Of a stretch of 64,000 nt of DNA, positions 10,127 through 19,000 are shown one piece after another; position 1 is the stretch's first letter; each line of letters starts with the position of its first letter. The position numbers and the translations under genes were made by a program. Source of the stretch: Phenylobacterium sp. (lineage in GTDB: Bacteria > Pseudomonadota > Alphaproteobacteria > Caulobacterales > Caulobacteraceae). Location of the stretch: positions 62,001 to 126,000 of the forward strand of contig NZ_JAUXVZ010000055.1 of NCBI RefSeq assembly GCF_030680185.1. Direction: 5' to 3'. Below the pieces are notes generated by a model. That model was not told the origin of the DNA. It saw only the letters and a list, made by a program, of their open reading frames with translations, and did not search any database.

Positions 10127-10927
10127 GTGACGCCGGATCAGCAATCCCTCCTGGAGACGCTTGAGACGGCGCTGCGGCCCGACGCGCGCATCGGCTCGGC
10201 CTGGCTGACCGGCAGCCTCGGCGCCGGCCGCGGCGACGCCTGGAGCGATGTCGACATCACCCTGGTGGTGGCGGCCGACGACATTCCGGGCCTGCTCGGC
10301 GACCTGATGCGCGAGGACGGCCCCTTGCCGGCCACAGCCCTGCGCCTGAGCCAGTTCGGCCGCCTGGTGAACGGGACCACCCCTGCGCTCCAGCGGTTCG
10401 ACCTGATGCTCTCCACCCCCGAGGAGTTCGCCCGCCAGGCCGCTACGGCCGTGAAGCAGCTGTTCGGCGCCGCCAGCCAGGGCCCGACCGGACGCGCCGC
10501 CTCCCCGCCCGATCCAGCCGCCGCCGCACGGCGCGTCGAGGCGCTGATCACCGAATTCCTGCGCGTGCTCTCCCTCGCCCCGGTGCCTGTGGGGCGGCGG
10601 GAGTGGGTGGTGATGCAGGACGGCGTCGGCCATCTGCGCCGCCTGTTGATCGAGCTGATGTTGGAAGAGAACGGGTTTGGCCCGGCCGAGCGGGGCGGCG
10701 CCAAGAAGCTCTATCCCTTCCTGAAGCCCGAGCAGATCGCCGAGCTTGAGGCGCTCGTCCCGCCCCGGGCGGATGAGGTCGAACTGCTCGCCGCCAATCG
10801 GGACCTGCGCGACCGCTTCCTGCCGCGGGCTCGCCGCGTCGCCCATGCGAAGGGCGCCGCCTGGCCTGCGGACTGGGAGGCCGCTGTCATGGCCGGTCTC
10901 GCCCGCGACCTGCCATCGCTTGGCTGA
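10127..10927 (+). CDS. Nucleotidyltransferase-domain protein
   Basis: A 266-residue protein whose N-terminal third has the polymerase-beta-like nucleotidyltransferase motif: GS at 29-30 followed by SDVDITLVV, with Asp41 and Asp43 as the metal-binding pair. The rest is helical, resembling the C-terminal domains of aminoglycoside or lincosamide nucleotidyltransferases and of streptomycin-adenylyltransferase-like proteins. The biochemical substrate is not recognisable. The start is GTG at 10127 with a TGGAGA ribosome site. It lies 18 bases after uvrA and probably shares its transcript, which would make it SOS-associated. Confidence 0.75.
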   Translation: MTPDQQSLLETLETALRPDARIGSAWLTGSLGAGRGDAWSDVDITLVVAADDIPGLLGDLMREDGPLPATALRLSQFGRLVNGTTPALQRFDLMLSTPEEFARQAATAVKQLFGAASQGPTGRAASPPDPAAAARRVEALITEFLRVLSLAPVPVGRREWVVMQDGVGHLRRLLIELMLEENGFGPAERGGAKKLYPFLKPEQIAELEALVPPRADEVELLAANRDLRDRFLPRARRVAHAKGAAWPADWEAAVMAGLARDLPSLG

Positions 10928-11003
10928 CGCTACGTCAGGGTTTCCGTAAACGCTTGTTCGAAATAGCGTCGCTTCATTCGTTTAAGCGATTTGGAGCTGA
11001 CCC

Positions 11004-11615
11004 ATGATCCTCTACGGCGCGCCCATGCCGGCGCCGAACCCGCGCCGCGTCCGCATCTTCCTGGCCGAGAAGGGCATCGACCTGCCCGAGACCACGGTCG
11101 ACATGCGCAAGCGCGAGCACAAGTCTTCGGACTATCGGGCCAAGAATTCGCTGGGCCAGATCCCCACCCTCGAACTGGACGACGGGGCGACGATTTCCGA
11201 GACGGTCGCCATCTGCCGCTACTTCGAAGAGACCAACCCCGAGCCGCCGCTGTTTGGCCGCACGGCCCTGGAAAAGGCCCATGTGGACATGTGGGTCCGT
11301 CGGGTCGAGTTCGTACTGATGACGCCCATCGGCAACTACTGGCGCCACGCCCACCCCTATACGGCGGCCCTTCTGACCCAGTTCAAGGACTTCGGCGAGT
11401 CGAACCGCGAGACCTATGCGGGCGCCCAGAAGTGGCTGGACCGGGAACTGGCCTGCCGCGATTTCATCGCCGGCCACGACTTCACCGTCGCCGATATCTG
11501 CGCCCTCTCGGCGGTGGACTTCGCCACCTGGATCGGCCTGGAGATGGACCCCAACTACGCCAATCTGGCCGCCTGGCATCAGCGGGTCAGCGCCCGCCCC
11601 AGCGCAAAGGCCTGA
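11004..11615 (+). CDS. Glutathione S-transferase family protein
   Basis: A 203-residue GST. The N-terminal thioredoxin-like domain includes SLGQIPTLELDDG (glutathione-backbone-binding cis-Pro region) and the SETVAICRYFEE helix (Glu-Ser/Thr contact). The C-terminal helical domain contains GHDFTVADICALSAVDF, the N-capping box and hydrophobic staple of GST folding. These cytoplasmic enzymes conjugate glutathione to electrophiles or reduce peroxides. The catalytic residue is not clear, because the N-terminus (MILYGAPMPAPNPRR) lacks an obvious Tyr/Ser/Cys at the usual site. Monocistronic, with a GGAG ribosome site. Confidence 0.88.
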   Translation: MILYGAPMPAPNPRRVRIFLAEKGIDLPETTVDMRKREHKSSDYRAKNSLGQIPTLELDDGATISETVAICRYFEETNPEPPLFGRTALEKAHVDMWVRRVEFVLMTPIGNYWRHAHPYTAALLTQFKDFGESNRETYAGAQKWLDRELACRDFIAGHDFTVADICALSAVDFATWIGLEMDPNYANLAAWHQRVSARPSAKA

Positions 11616-11623
11616 GCCTCGCT

Positions 11624-12580
11624 CTAGGCGAAGGGCTCGACGCCGCCGTCCTGCGCCTGCGGCGCGGGACGGAAGGCCTGGTAGGCCATCACCTGCGGCG
11701 CCAGGATCACCGGGTAGTAGATGGCCGTCAGAACCGCATTGAACATCAGATAGAGCACGGTCTGGACCGAGACATAGGCGCTGAACGAGCTGAAGTCCGG
11801 CTGGAAGGCCTCGCCCACCGACGACATGCTGCCCCCCGTCGCCAAGGTGGCGATGCCGGCCAGGGCCGCAAAGATCACCATGGCCAGCAGGCTGACCACG
11901 ATGATCGAGATAAGCGCCAGCAGATAGGCGCCGAGCATGGGCCAGAAATGGCCGCGGGTCAGGCTCCAGGAGCCGAACACCACCAGCCGCTGCTGGTCGA
12001 AGGTCAGGACCGGGGCCAGGGACAGGCGGACCAGTACGAATAGCCAGAGCCCGCCGAAGAAGAGCAGCATGCCGCCCCCCACCAGGGCCATGGCGCTCTG
12101 CCCGGCCAGGGAGGCCAGGGCCGCGCCGATGGCGGCCAGCAGCGACAGCCCCAGCACACCGCCGATGGTCAGCAGATAGTAGATGAGGGTCAGGCCGATC
12201 AGGCGGATCTCATCGGCGCCGAACCGCAGATAGCCCCGCTCGGCGGCCTCCTCGGGCCGCAGGTAGATCCGATAGACCGCCGCGGCCGCCACCGAGACCA
12301 CGAACAGGCCGATCGGCGCCAGGGTCAGATAGGCCGGCGCCATCTCGCGCATGAAGACCGCCATCTCGGCGGGGGTCATGTCGGCGGCGTTCTCGGCCTG
12401 CAGCAGGAAGTCGCCGCCCAGCAGGATCAGGGCTGTGGCGCTCACGAAGGAGACGATCAGGTGGAACAGCGCCCAGGTCAGCACGACCCGCGGCTGCTCC
12501 CGCGTCAGCCGGAAGCCCTCGAAGGCCGCGTCGCCCGAAGAAAAGCCCTCGGCCGGATCACCTGAAGAAAACTCGTTCAT
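11624..12580 (-). CDS. Multi-pass membrane protein of unknown function
   Basis: A 318-residue integral membrane protein with about six hydrophobic segments (roughly residues 35-60, 92-115, 140-175, 188-212, 235-270 and 285-305). The first 25 residues are acidic and contain an imperfect repeat (EFSSGD and GFSSGD). No catalytic motif is visible. Overall character is that of uncharacterised alphaproteobacterial inner-membrane proteins with glycerophosphoryl-diester-phosphodiesterase-like or DUF-type membrane domains, but I do not recognise the family with confidence. Convergent with the GST (8-base gap) and divergent from trmFO. Confidence 0.7.
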   Translation of the reverse strand: MNEFSSGDPAEGFSSGDAAFEGFRLTREQPRVVLTWALFHLIVSFVSATALILLGGDFLLQAENAADMTPAEMAVFMREMAPAYLTLAPIGLFVVSVAAAAVYRIYLRPEEAAERGYLRFGADEIRLIGLTLIYYLLTIGGVLGLSLLAAIGAALASLAGQSAMALVGGGMLLFFGGLWLFVLVRLSLAPVLTFDQQRLVVFGSWSLTRGHFWPMLGAYLLALISIIVVSLLAMVIFAALAGIATLATGGSMSSVGEAFQPDFSSFSAYVSVQTVLYLMFNAVLTAIYYPVILAPQVMAYQAFRPAPQAQDGGVEPFA

Positions 12581-12717
12581 CTCAGCTCCCCGACCGGCGC
12601 GCCAAAGGCTTGAAACGCCTTGAGTCGCCGGACATCGGCGGTGAAACTAGGCGTCCGCGCCGCCCACCTGCAAGGCCCGGCTCGCGAAGTCCGCAGATCG
12701 TTGCTAATGGGTCGCGC

Positions 12718-14115
12718 ATGACCATCAAACCTATTCACGTGATCGGCGGCGGACTGGCCGGATCCGAAGCCGCCTGGCAGATCGCCCAGGCCGGCGCCAA
12801 CGTCGTCCTGCATGAGATGCGCCCGGTGCGCGGGACCGACGCCCACCACACCGACAAGCTCGCCGAGCTGGTCTGTTCCAACTCTTTCCGCGCCGACGAC
12901 TGGGCGGGCAACGCCGTCGGCCTGCTGCATGCCGAGATGCGCCGGCTGGACTCCATCATCATGGCCTGCGGCGACGCCCACCAGGTGCCGGCCGGCGGCG
13001 CCCTGGCCGTCGACCGCGACGGGTTCGCCGATGCGGTGACCGCACGGCTGGAATCCCATCCCAATGTCACCATCGCGCGGGAGGAGGTCGCAGGCCTGCC
13101 GCCCGCCGACTGGGACAATGTGATCGTCGCCACCGGCCCGCTCACCTCGCCTTCCCTGTCGCAGGCGATCCTCGACCTGACCGGCGAAGGCGCGCTGTCC
13201 TTCTTCGACGCCATCGCGCCCATCGTGACGGTGGAGTCGGTGAACATGGACGTCTGCTGGCGCCAGTCCCGCTACGACAAGGTCGGTCCCGGCGGCGATG
13301 CGGCCGCCTATATCAACTGCCCGATGGACAAGGATCAGTACGAGGCCTTCATCGACGCCCTGCTGGCCGGCCCCAAGTCCGAGTTCAAGGAATGGGAGCA
13401 CGTCCCCTATTTCGACGGCTGCCTGCCCATCGAGGTGATGGCCGAGCGCGGCCGTGAAACCCTGCGCCACGGCCCGATGAAGCCCGTCGGTCTGACCAAC
13501 GCCCACAAGCCCGACGAAAAGGCCTACGCCGTCGTCCAGCTGCGCCAGGACAATGCGCTCGGCACGCTCTGGAACATGGTGGGCTTCCAGACCAAGCTGA
13601 AGCACGGGGCCCAGACCGAGATCTTCCGTATGATCCCGGGCCTGGAAAAGGCCGTCTTCGCCCGGCTGGGCGGACTGCACCGGAACACCTTCATCAACAG
13701 CCCCCGGCTGCTCGACGGGGCCCTGCGGCTGAAGGTCGATCCCCGCCTGCGGTTCGCCGGCCAGGTGACCGGGGTCGAGGGCTATGTGGAGAGCGCGGCT
13801 GTCGGCCTGCTGGCGGGCCGTTTCGCCGCCGCCGAGCGCCTGGGCCACCCGTTGGCCCCGCCGCCGCCCACGACCGCGCTGGGGGCCCTGATCGGCCACA
13901 TCACCGGCGGCCACCTGGACGGGGGCGCCGGCTCCTTCCAGCCGATGAACATCAACTATGGCCTGATCCCGCCCCTGGAGAGTCCCAAGCGGGACGCCGA
14001 AGGCCGCAGGCTGGGGTCCAAGGAACGCGGCCGGACCAAGAAGCGGATGGTGGGCGAGCGCGCCCTGGCCGACCTCGACGCCTGGATCGGCCAACCGGCC
14101 CTGGCGGCCGAATAG
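12718..14115 (+). CDS. trmFO: Methylenetetrahydrofolate-tRNA-(uracil-5-)-methyltransferase TrmFO
   Basis: A 465-residue flavoprotein that makes 5-methyluridine at position 54 of tRNA with methylene-tetrahydrofolate and FADH2, instead of the SAM-dependent TrmA. The N-terminal dinucleotide-binding motif is [12 protein letters not shown] (residues 9-20), followed by [14 protein letters not shown] and [11 protein letters not shown], both signatures of the GidA-like TrmFO family. The C-terminus has [10 protein letters not shown] and [10 protein letters not shown]. An upstream in-frame ATG at 12610 would add 36 residues of non-conserved basic sequence; the ATG at 12718 gives the standard N-terminus. 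Length is normal. Confidence 0.95.
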   Translation: MTIKPIHVIGGGLAGSEAAWQIAQAGANVVLHEMRPVRGTDAHHTDKLAELVCSNSFRADDWAGNAVGLLHAEMRRLDSIIMACGDAHQVPAGGALAVDRDGFADAVTARLESHPNVTIAREEVAGLPPADWDNVIVATGPLTSPSLSQAILDLTGEGALSFFDAIAPIVTVESVNMDVCWRQSRYDKVGPGGDAAAYINCPMDKDQYEAFIDALLAGPKSEFKEWEHVPYFDGCLPIEVMAERGRETLRHGPMKPVGLTNAHKPDEKAYAVVQLRQDNALGTLWNMVGFQTKLKHGAQTEIFRMIPGLEKAVFARLGGLHRNTFINSPRLLDGALRLKVDPRLRFAGQVTGVEGYVESAAVGLLAGRFAAAERLGHPLAPPPPTTALGALIGHITGGHLDGGAGSFQPMNINYGLIPPLESPKRDAEGRRLGSKERGRTKKRMVGERALADLDAWIGQPALAAE

Positions 14116-14120
14116 TCGAC

Positions 14121-14813
14121 TCAGACCCGGCCGGTCAACGCCGCCAGGGTGATGCGCCAGCGCTTGCCGAGGGCCGTGGGTTCGCGGCCCTGGGCGTAGG
14201 CCTTGGCGAGCGCCGCCTGGGCGCCGGCGGGAAAGGCCGCGACGCTGAGCCCCCTGGCCTGGGCGCGGAGGCTTGAGAGCGCGCCTCTGTCCTCCTGAGC
14301 CTCCCCCGCCAGCTGCCGCCGCGACAGGGCCCAGGCCGCGCCGGCCGCTTCGGCGGCCATGGGGCTGGCGTCGGGATCAAGGATCTGCGCGGCCAACCGG
14401 GCGACGGCCCCGCCGGTCTCCCGCGCCCAGAGCACGGCCTCTTCAGAAGTCATCGGCGCGGGGTCCAACTCGCGATAGCGCGCGTCGATCATGAGCTCCA
14501 GGTCGGCCCGCGGCAGCCTGCGCCGGGCGATGACCTGGGCAAAGGCCTGGGCGGTCGGATGGTGGCGCACGGGCCGGCCTTCATAGGCCTCGTCCAGGAC
14601 TTCCCGCCACCAGGCCAGGCGGATCTCACCCAGCAGAGCGTTGGAGGCCACCCTGGGCGCCCGGGCCAGTTCGTGGTCGAAGGCGTAGAGGGCGACCACA
14701 TCGGCCCGGGCCCGGGGCTCGGCGATCAGCCGGCTGGCCAGCCAGCGATCCGGATCGACGGACAGGACCAGGGCGTCCAGGTCCTGCGCTGGGGGCGAAG
14801 CATCCTCGCTCAT
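14121..14813 (-). CDS. Squalene/phytoene-synthase-fold protein, NDUFAF6-like
   Basis: A 230-residue protein of the trans-isoprenyl diphosphate synthase head-to-head group. The first aspartate-rich region reads LYAFDHELAR and lacks the full DxxxD of true squalene or phytoene synthases; it continues into GEIRLAWWREVLDEAY, which is typical of the group. It is shorter than the catalytic enzymes (about 280-350 residues). Alphaproteobacterial proteins like this are homologous to mitochondrial NDUFAF6 (C8orf38), a complex I assembly factor, and that role fits better than carotenoid synthesis. The Mth938/NDUFAF3-like gene and secDF lie immediately upstream on the same strand. A terminator separates it from the PuuD-like gene. 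Confidence 0.75.
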   Translation of the reverse strand: MSEDASPPAQDLDALVLSVDPDRWLASRLIAEPRARADVVALYAFDHELARAPRVASNALLGEIRLAWWREVLDEAYEGRPVRHHPTAQAFAQVIARRRLPRADLELMIDARYRELDPAPMTSEEAVLWARETGGAVARLAAQILDPDASPMAAEAAGAAWALSRRQLAGEAQEDRGALSSLRAQARGLSVAAFPAGAQAALAKAYAQGREPTALGKRWRITLAALTGRV

Positions 14814-14824
14814 GGGTCTCCAGA

Positions 14825-14854
14825 AACAAAAGGACCCGCCAAGACGGCGGGTCC
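14825..14854 (-). terminator. Rho-independent terminator after the PuuD-like gene
   Basis: On the minus strand a perfect 9-bp stem (GGACCCGCC with GGCGGGTCC, 14832-14840 and 14846-14854) is followed by CTTTTGTTTC. It lies 25 bases beyond the stop of the PuuD-like gene and just before the next start. Confidence 0.75.
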
Positions 14855-14878
14855 CAGAGGCTTAGCGCGGTTTGGCGG

Positions 14879-15490
14879 TCAGCCGAAGATGGTCTGGTTC
14901 ATGGCCATGGTCACCAGCATCGGCAGCGAGAGCAGCGTGTTGGTGCGCGAGAACAGCATGGCCGTACGGCCCGCCTTGGCCTTGGCCGCATCGTCAGCCT
15001 CGACCATGGCCAGGGCGATCTTCTGGTTCGGCCAGATGAACAGCCAGACGTTCAGGAACATGATGATCGCCAGCCACATGCCCACGCCAATGAAGGTGTG
15101 TTGCGGCACGACGAAGCCGCTGGCCGCGCCCAGGCTGAGGGCCTCGAGCAGGAAGCCGCGGCTCCAGGCCAGCGCAAGGCCCGAGACCAGGGTGAACAGC
15201 GCCGCCCAGCGGAACCAGAACAGCGCCTCGGGCGCGATGTGCTTGGAGATGGCCGGCTTCATCTCGGCCGGGATGTCCGGCATCTTCCGGATCTGGACGA
15301 AGTTGAAATAGTAGAGCAGCCCAATCCACAGGATGCCGAAGACCAGATGCATCCAGCGCAAGACCGCCTGGACGAAGATCACGTCGGCGCCGCGATTGTG
15401 CACCATATAGCCGACGATCATGACGACCGAGAGCAGCAGGCTCACGATCATCGTATTGCGGAAGTTGGACAGCAGACCCTGCATCGACAT
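14879..15490 (-). CDS. PuuD-like membrane protein (urate hydroxylase N-terminal-domain family)
   Basis: A 203-residue inner-membrane protein with about five hydrophobic segments. The stretch LRWMHLVFGILWIGLLYYFNF, seen from about residue 44, is typical of the membrane domain of PuuD-type urate hydroxylases, and HIAPEALFWFRWAALFT follows. The cytochrome c domain of full PuuD is absent, so whether it acts on urate is doubtful; it may be a b-type-haem or quinone-linked membrane protein. It starts 79 bases beyond the Mth938-like gene's stop on the same strand and ends at a strong terminator, probably the end of the secD-secF transcript. Confidence 0.65.
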   Translation of the reverse strand: MSMQGLLSNFRNTMIVSLLLSVVMIVGYMVHNRGADVIFVQAVLRWMHLVFGILWIGLLYYFNFVQIRKMPDIPAEMKPAISKHIAPEALFWFRWAALFTLVSGLALAWSRGFLLEALSLGAASGFVVPQHTFIGVGMWLAIIMFLNVWLFIWPNQKIALAMVEADDAAKAKAGRTAMLFSRTNTLLSLPMLVTMAMNQTIFG

Positions 15491-15569
15491 TTCCCCGTTT
15501 TCTTGGTTCTGGCCTATAGCCGCGCTTTCGGAAGCGCAAGTCCAGTCCCTTGATGGGGGCGCCCCTCGC

Positions 15570-15929
15570 TCAGATGGCGATCAGGGCGCAGGCCAAGCGG
15601 CGGCCCTCGGAGGTCAGGACATTGTACATCCGCGCAGCGGCCGGGGTGTCCATGAACTCCAGGCCGATCCCGCCCTTCTGCAGCAGATCGCGCAAGGGCC
15701 GCGGCGGCAGGGCGTTGGCCGCGCCCGTGCCCAGAAGCAGGAACTCCACATCCCGCGCGCCAGCAGCGAAGACCGGATAGAGAGAGTCCGGCGTAACCTC
15801 CGCCAGGCGGGTGACGGGCCAGGCGGCCGCGACGTCCGAAACAATCAGCAGGGATCCTGGCCGCCAGACGCCGGCCACGCGGAAGCCCCCGGGACCAAAG
15901 CTGTCCAGGCTGGGCGCGTCCCGGGCCAC
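15570..15929 (-). CDS. Mth938-domain protein, NDUFAF3-like
   Basis: A 119-residue soluble protein of the Mth938 (DUF498) family. Visible family features are FGPGGFRVAGVWRPGSLLIV, the central FLLLGTGAANALPP, and the C-terminal GIGLEFMDTPAAARMYNVL. The human homologue NDUFAF3 is a complex I assembly factor. A recurring bacterial neighbourhood with secD/secF has been noted for this family, and here it begins three bases after secF with a GTG start. The function in bacteria is not settled; a role at the membrane-insertion/respiratory-assembly interface is inferred from homology and position. Confidence 0.85.
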   Translation of the reverse strand: MARDAPSLDSFGPGGFRVAGVWRPGSLLIVSDVAAAWPVTRLAEVTPDSLYPVFAAGARDVEFLLLGTGAANALPPRPLRDLLQKGGIGLEFMDTPAAARMYNVLTSEGRRLACALIAI

Positions 15930-15932
15930 GGC

Positions 15933-16886
15933 CTAGGTGCGGACCGGCAGGGGCTCGGCCTCTTCCTCGCCCCGCTTGACGCCCCAGAGCAGGATGATCG
16001 GCGCGGCCACATAGATCGAGGAATAGGTGCCGATGACGACGCCAAAGATCATGATCACCGAGAAGCCGAACAGGGTCGGACCCCCGAAGATCGCCAGCGC
16101 GCCCAAGGCCAGGATAGTGGTCAGACCGGTGATGATGGTCCGCGACAGCGTCTCGTTGATCGTCAGATCGATCAGTTCGGCGAGGGGCATGCGCTTGTAT
16201 TTTCTGATATTTTCTCGCATGCGGTCGAACACCACGACCGTGTCGTTCATCGAATAGCCGATGATCGTCAGGATGGCCGCGATACTGGTGAGCGAAAATT
16301 CCAGATCGAAGAGCGCAATAAGGCCGAAGGTGAGCACCACGTCGTGGAGCAGGCCCACCACCGCGCCGATCCCGAACTGCAGTTCGAAGCGGAACCAGAT
16401 GTAGACCAGCATCAGAGCGATGGCGAAACCCAGGGCCATCAGACCGTTCTGAAACAGTTCGCCGGAGACCTTTGGGCCGACCACCTCGGTCTTGGCGAAG
16501 GTGACCTCGCCCAGGGCCGACGTCAGGGCCGCCTTCACCTCTTCGATGGCCTGTTCGGAACTCTCGCCCTCGGGGGTCTGGAACCGGACCAGGGCCGAGG
16601 ACGGCGCTCCGAACGCCTGAACCTGGACGTCGCCGAGCTCCAGGCCGCCGAGTTCGGATCGGACCCGACTGAGATCGACCGCCTGCGGGGCGGTGGAAAT
16701 CTCCAGCAGGGTCCCGCCCTTGAAATCGATCCCGCAGTTCATGCCGCCGCAGGGCGGCGTCAGGGGATAGAGCGCCAGGAACAGGGAGGCGATCGCCGCG
16801 AGCACCGAGGCGACGCCGGCAAACTTCGCGAAGGCGACGAACCGGAAGTTCGTCGTGATGGGCAGGATTCTGATCAGCGGCCACAT
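15933..16886 (-). CDS. secF: Protein translocase subunit SecF
   Basis: A 317-residue RND-type membrane protein that, with SecD, uses the proton gradient to help pull secreted proteins through SecYEG. One N-terminal membrane helix (about 25-45) is followed by a periplasmic loop containing GIDFKGGTLLEI, then five membrane helices with GYSMNDTVVVFDRMRENI, the SecF signature. An upstream in-frame start at 16940 lies inside secD. The ATG at 16886 is 11 bases after the secD stop and gives the conventional MWPLIRI start. Ordinary length; co-transcribed with yajC and secD. Confidence 0.96.
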   Translation of the reverse strand: MWPLIRILPITTNFRFVAFAKFAGVASVLAAIASLFLALYPLTPPCGGMNCGIDFKGGTLLEISTAPQAVDLSRVRSELGGLELGDVQVQAFGAPSSALVRFQTPEGESSEQAIEEVKAALTSALGEVTFAKTEVVGPKVSGELFQNGLMALGFAIALMLVYIWFRFELQFGIGAVVGLLHDVVLTFGLIALFDLEFSLTSIAAILTIIGYSMNDTVVVFDRMRENIRKYKRMPLAELIDLTINETLSRTIITGLTTILALGALAIFGGPTLFGFSVIMIFGVVIGTYSSIYVAAPIILLWGVKRGEEEAEPLPVRT

Positions 16887-16897
16887 GGTTCGCAACC

Positions 16898-18502
16898 TCA
16901 GACGATCGGCAGGGTCTTGGGCCGGGTCGCCCGGAACCACAGGGCGAGCAGCACCTGGGTGACGAGAACCGCGGTAAAGACCGAGGTGAGGACGCCGATC
17001 GACAGCGTCCAGGCGAAGCCCCGGACGGGTCCGGAGCCGAACTGGAACATGATCAACGCGGCCAGGATGGTGGTGACATTGGCGTCGATGATGCTGCTCA
17101 TGGCCTTGGAGAAGCCCGCATCCATCGCCGCAATGGCCGTTCGCCCGGCCCTGATCTCGTCGCGCATCCGTTCATAGATCAGCACATTGGCGTCGACGGC
17201 GACCGCTAGCGTCAGGATCAGGCCGGCGATCCCCGGCAGGGTCAGGGTGGCCTGGGTCACCGACATGACCGCGATGATCAGCAGGGCGTTGATCAGCAGG
17301 GCGATCACGGAGATGCCGCCGAACAGACCACCATAGGCCAGGACCATGAAGACCAGAATGGTCACAAAGCCGATCCCGGTAGAGATCTGGCCGGCCCGCA
17401 CGGCGTCGGCGCCCAGTTCGGCGCCCACCGTCCGCTGTTCTTCCACCGTGAGCGGCGCCGGCAGGGCGCCTGCTCGAAGCAGCACGGCCAGATCGTTGGC
17501 GCTCTCTGGCGTGAAGCTGCCGCTGATCATGCCGCTGCCGCCGGTGATCGCGCTGCGGATCACCGGGGCCGAGATCACCCGGCCATCGAGCACGATGGCG
17601 AAGCGCTGGCCGATGCTGGCGGCCGTCGCCTCGCCGAACCGGCGCGCGCCCAGGCTGTTGAAGCGGAAATTGACCACCGCCTCGCCGGTCTGCGAGTCGA
17701 AGCCCTGGCTGGCGTCGGTCAGCATTTCGCCGGAAACCAGCGCCCGGCGGCGGACCACGATGAAGGGGGTCAGGCCGTCCTCGCTGGGCAGCACCTCCGA
17801 GCCGGGCGGCGCGCGGCCCTCGGCGGCGGCGGCGAGATCGGCGCTTTCGTCGACCATCTGGAAGGTCAGCTTGGCGGTCTGGCCGATGACGTTCTTCAGA
17901 CGCTCGGGGTCGCTTTCGCCCGGCGCCTGGACGACGATCCGATCGACCCCCTGGCGAATGATGGTGGGCTCGCGGGTGCCCAGCTCATCGATCCGGCGGC
18001 GGATGATCTCGATGGACTGCTCGACCGCCTTGGCGGCCTCGGCGTTCATGGCGGCCTCGACGAAGCTGATGCGCAGGCCAGCCTCGCCGTCGTTGTTCAC
18101 CGTGATATCGCTGCCGCCGGTCGTCCCGGCCAGGGGCGTGCCGAGGTTCCGGCGCAGGACCGTCGCGGCGTCATTGCGACGGGCCGGATCGGTGATTCTG
18201 ACTGTGATGTCCCCGCCCTGCTCACGCAGCTCGGAAAAGGCGATCCCTTCGGCCGTCAACGTGACCCGCGTATCCTCCACGGTGTTCACGAGGCGCTCTG
18301 CGCGCAGGGCCTGGGTGTCCACCTCCAGCAGAAGGTGAGAGCCCCCCTGCAGATCGAGACCCAGATTCAGTTGCTGGCGCGGAATGAACGCCGGCATCGA
18401 GGCCAGGGTCTGCTGGGGCAGCAGGTTCGGGACGGAGAAGAGGACGCCGAAGATCGTCGCCAGAACGACGACGATGATCTTCCAGCGCGACAGGGTCATC
18501 AT
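16898..18502 (-). CDS. secD: Protein translocase subunit SecD
   Basis: A 534-residue inner-membrane protein, partner of SecF. The N-terminal helix (KIIVVVLATIFGVLFSVPNL) leads to the periplasmic P1 region beginning LNLGLDLQGGSHLLLEVD. The C-terminal membrane part contains AVDANVLIYERMRDE, the SecD family motif. Two adjacent ATG codons (18502 and 18499) could serve as start. It is 35 bases from yajC and 11 from secF. No anomalies. Confidence 0.96.
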   Translation of the reverse strand: MMTLSRWKIIVVVLATIFGVLFSVPNLLPQQTLASMPAFIPRQQLNLGLDLQGGSHLLLEVDTQALRAERLVNTVEDTRVTLTAEGIAFSELREQGGDITVRITDPARRNDAATVLRRNLGTPLAGTTGGSDITVNNDGEAGLRISFVEAAMNAEAAKAVEQSIEIIRRRIDELGTREPTIIRQGVDRIVVQAPGESDPERLKNVIGQTAKLTFQMVDESADLAAAAEGRAPPGSEVLPSEDGLTPFIVVRRRALVSGEMLTDASQGFDSQTGEAVVNFRFNSLGARRFGEATAASIGQRFAIVLDGRVISAPVIRSAITGGSGMISGSFTPESANDLAVLLRAGALPAPLTVEEQRTVGAELGADAVRAGQISTGIGFVTILVFMVLAYGGLFGGISVIALLINALLIIAVMSVTQATLTLPGIAGLILTLAVAVDANVLIYERMRDEIRAGRTAIAAMDAGFSKAMSSIIDANVTTILAALIMFQFGSGPVRGFAWTLSIGVLTSVFTAVLVTQVLLALWFRATRPKTLPIV

Positions 18503-18537
18503 GAGGCGAGGCCGCCCTTATGCTGGCGCAGGATCAG

Positions 18538-18885
18538 TCAGGACTTGGAATCGTTGGCCGGCGCCGGCTCACCCCGGACCCGAACCTCGGAAATCATGCT
18601 CCGCACCACCTTGACGGTGACGCCGGTGGCGATTTCAAGGCCGACTTCGCGGTCCTCGACCCGAACGACCTTGCCCAGCATGCCGCTGGCCAGGACGACC
18701 TGGTCGCCACGCTTGAGTTCGGCGACCATTTTCTGGTGCGCCTTCATCCGCCGCTGCTGCGGGCGGATCATCAGGAAGTAGAACAGAACGACGAGCAGGA
18801 TCAGCGGCAGGAACTGAAGGATCATGTCCTGGGGCCCAGCGGCGGCGGCGCCGGCGGTCTGGGCGAAGGCGGGGGTGGCGAACAT
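18538..18885 (-). CDS. yajC: Preprotein translocase subunit YajC
   Basis: A 115-residue single-span membrane protein. After a short N-terminal segment, the helix FLPLILLVVLFYFLMIRPQQ and the following QRRMKAHQKMVAELKRGDQVV are diagnostic for YajC. The C-terminal cytoplasmic domain has the usual GKVVRVEDREVGLEIA-like beta pattern. It associates with SecDF, and the yajC-secD-secF order here is the standard one. It is first in the cluster, divergent from the DUF815 ATPase gene. Confidence 0.95.
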   Translation of the reverse strand: MFATPAFAQTAGAAAAGPQDMILQFLPLILLVVLFYFLMIRPQQRRMKAHQKMVAELKRGDQVVLASGMLGKVVRVEDREVGLEIATGVTVKVVRSMISEVRVRGEPAPANDSKS

Positions 18886-19000
18886 AGCCTCTCCGGCAAG
18901 CGGTCAAGGGCCCGGTGCGTCGGCCCCTCTTCAAGTCGGCGGAAGCTATGCGCTGGCGCCCCCTTTTGCAATGCGAGCCCGAGGGTTAAGCAGCCAAGTC

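Noticed and set aside
10925..10937. TGACGCTACGTCA palindrome at the end of the nucleotidyltransferase gene as an operator
   Set aside because: It includes the stop codon, has only 5-bp arms, and no gene start is suitably placed to be clearly controlled by it.
12540..12580. Repeat in the N-terminus of the membrane protein as a mobile or phase-variable element
   Set aside because: It is a single imperfect duplication of about six codons, within normal protein sequence.
14121..14813. Carotenoid or hopanoid pathway enzyme (phytoene/squalene synthase)
   Set aside because: The first DxxxD motif is degraded, the protein is short, and no isoprenoid genes are nearby; NDUFAF6-like identity fits better.
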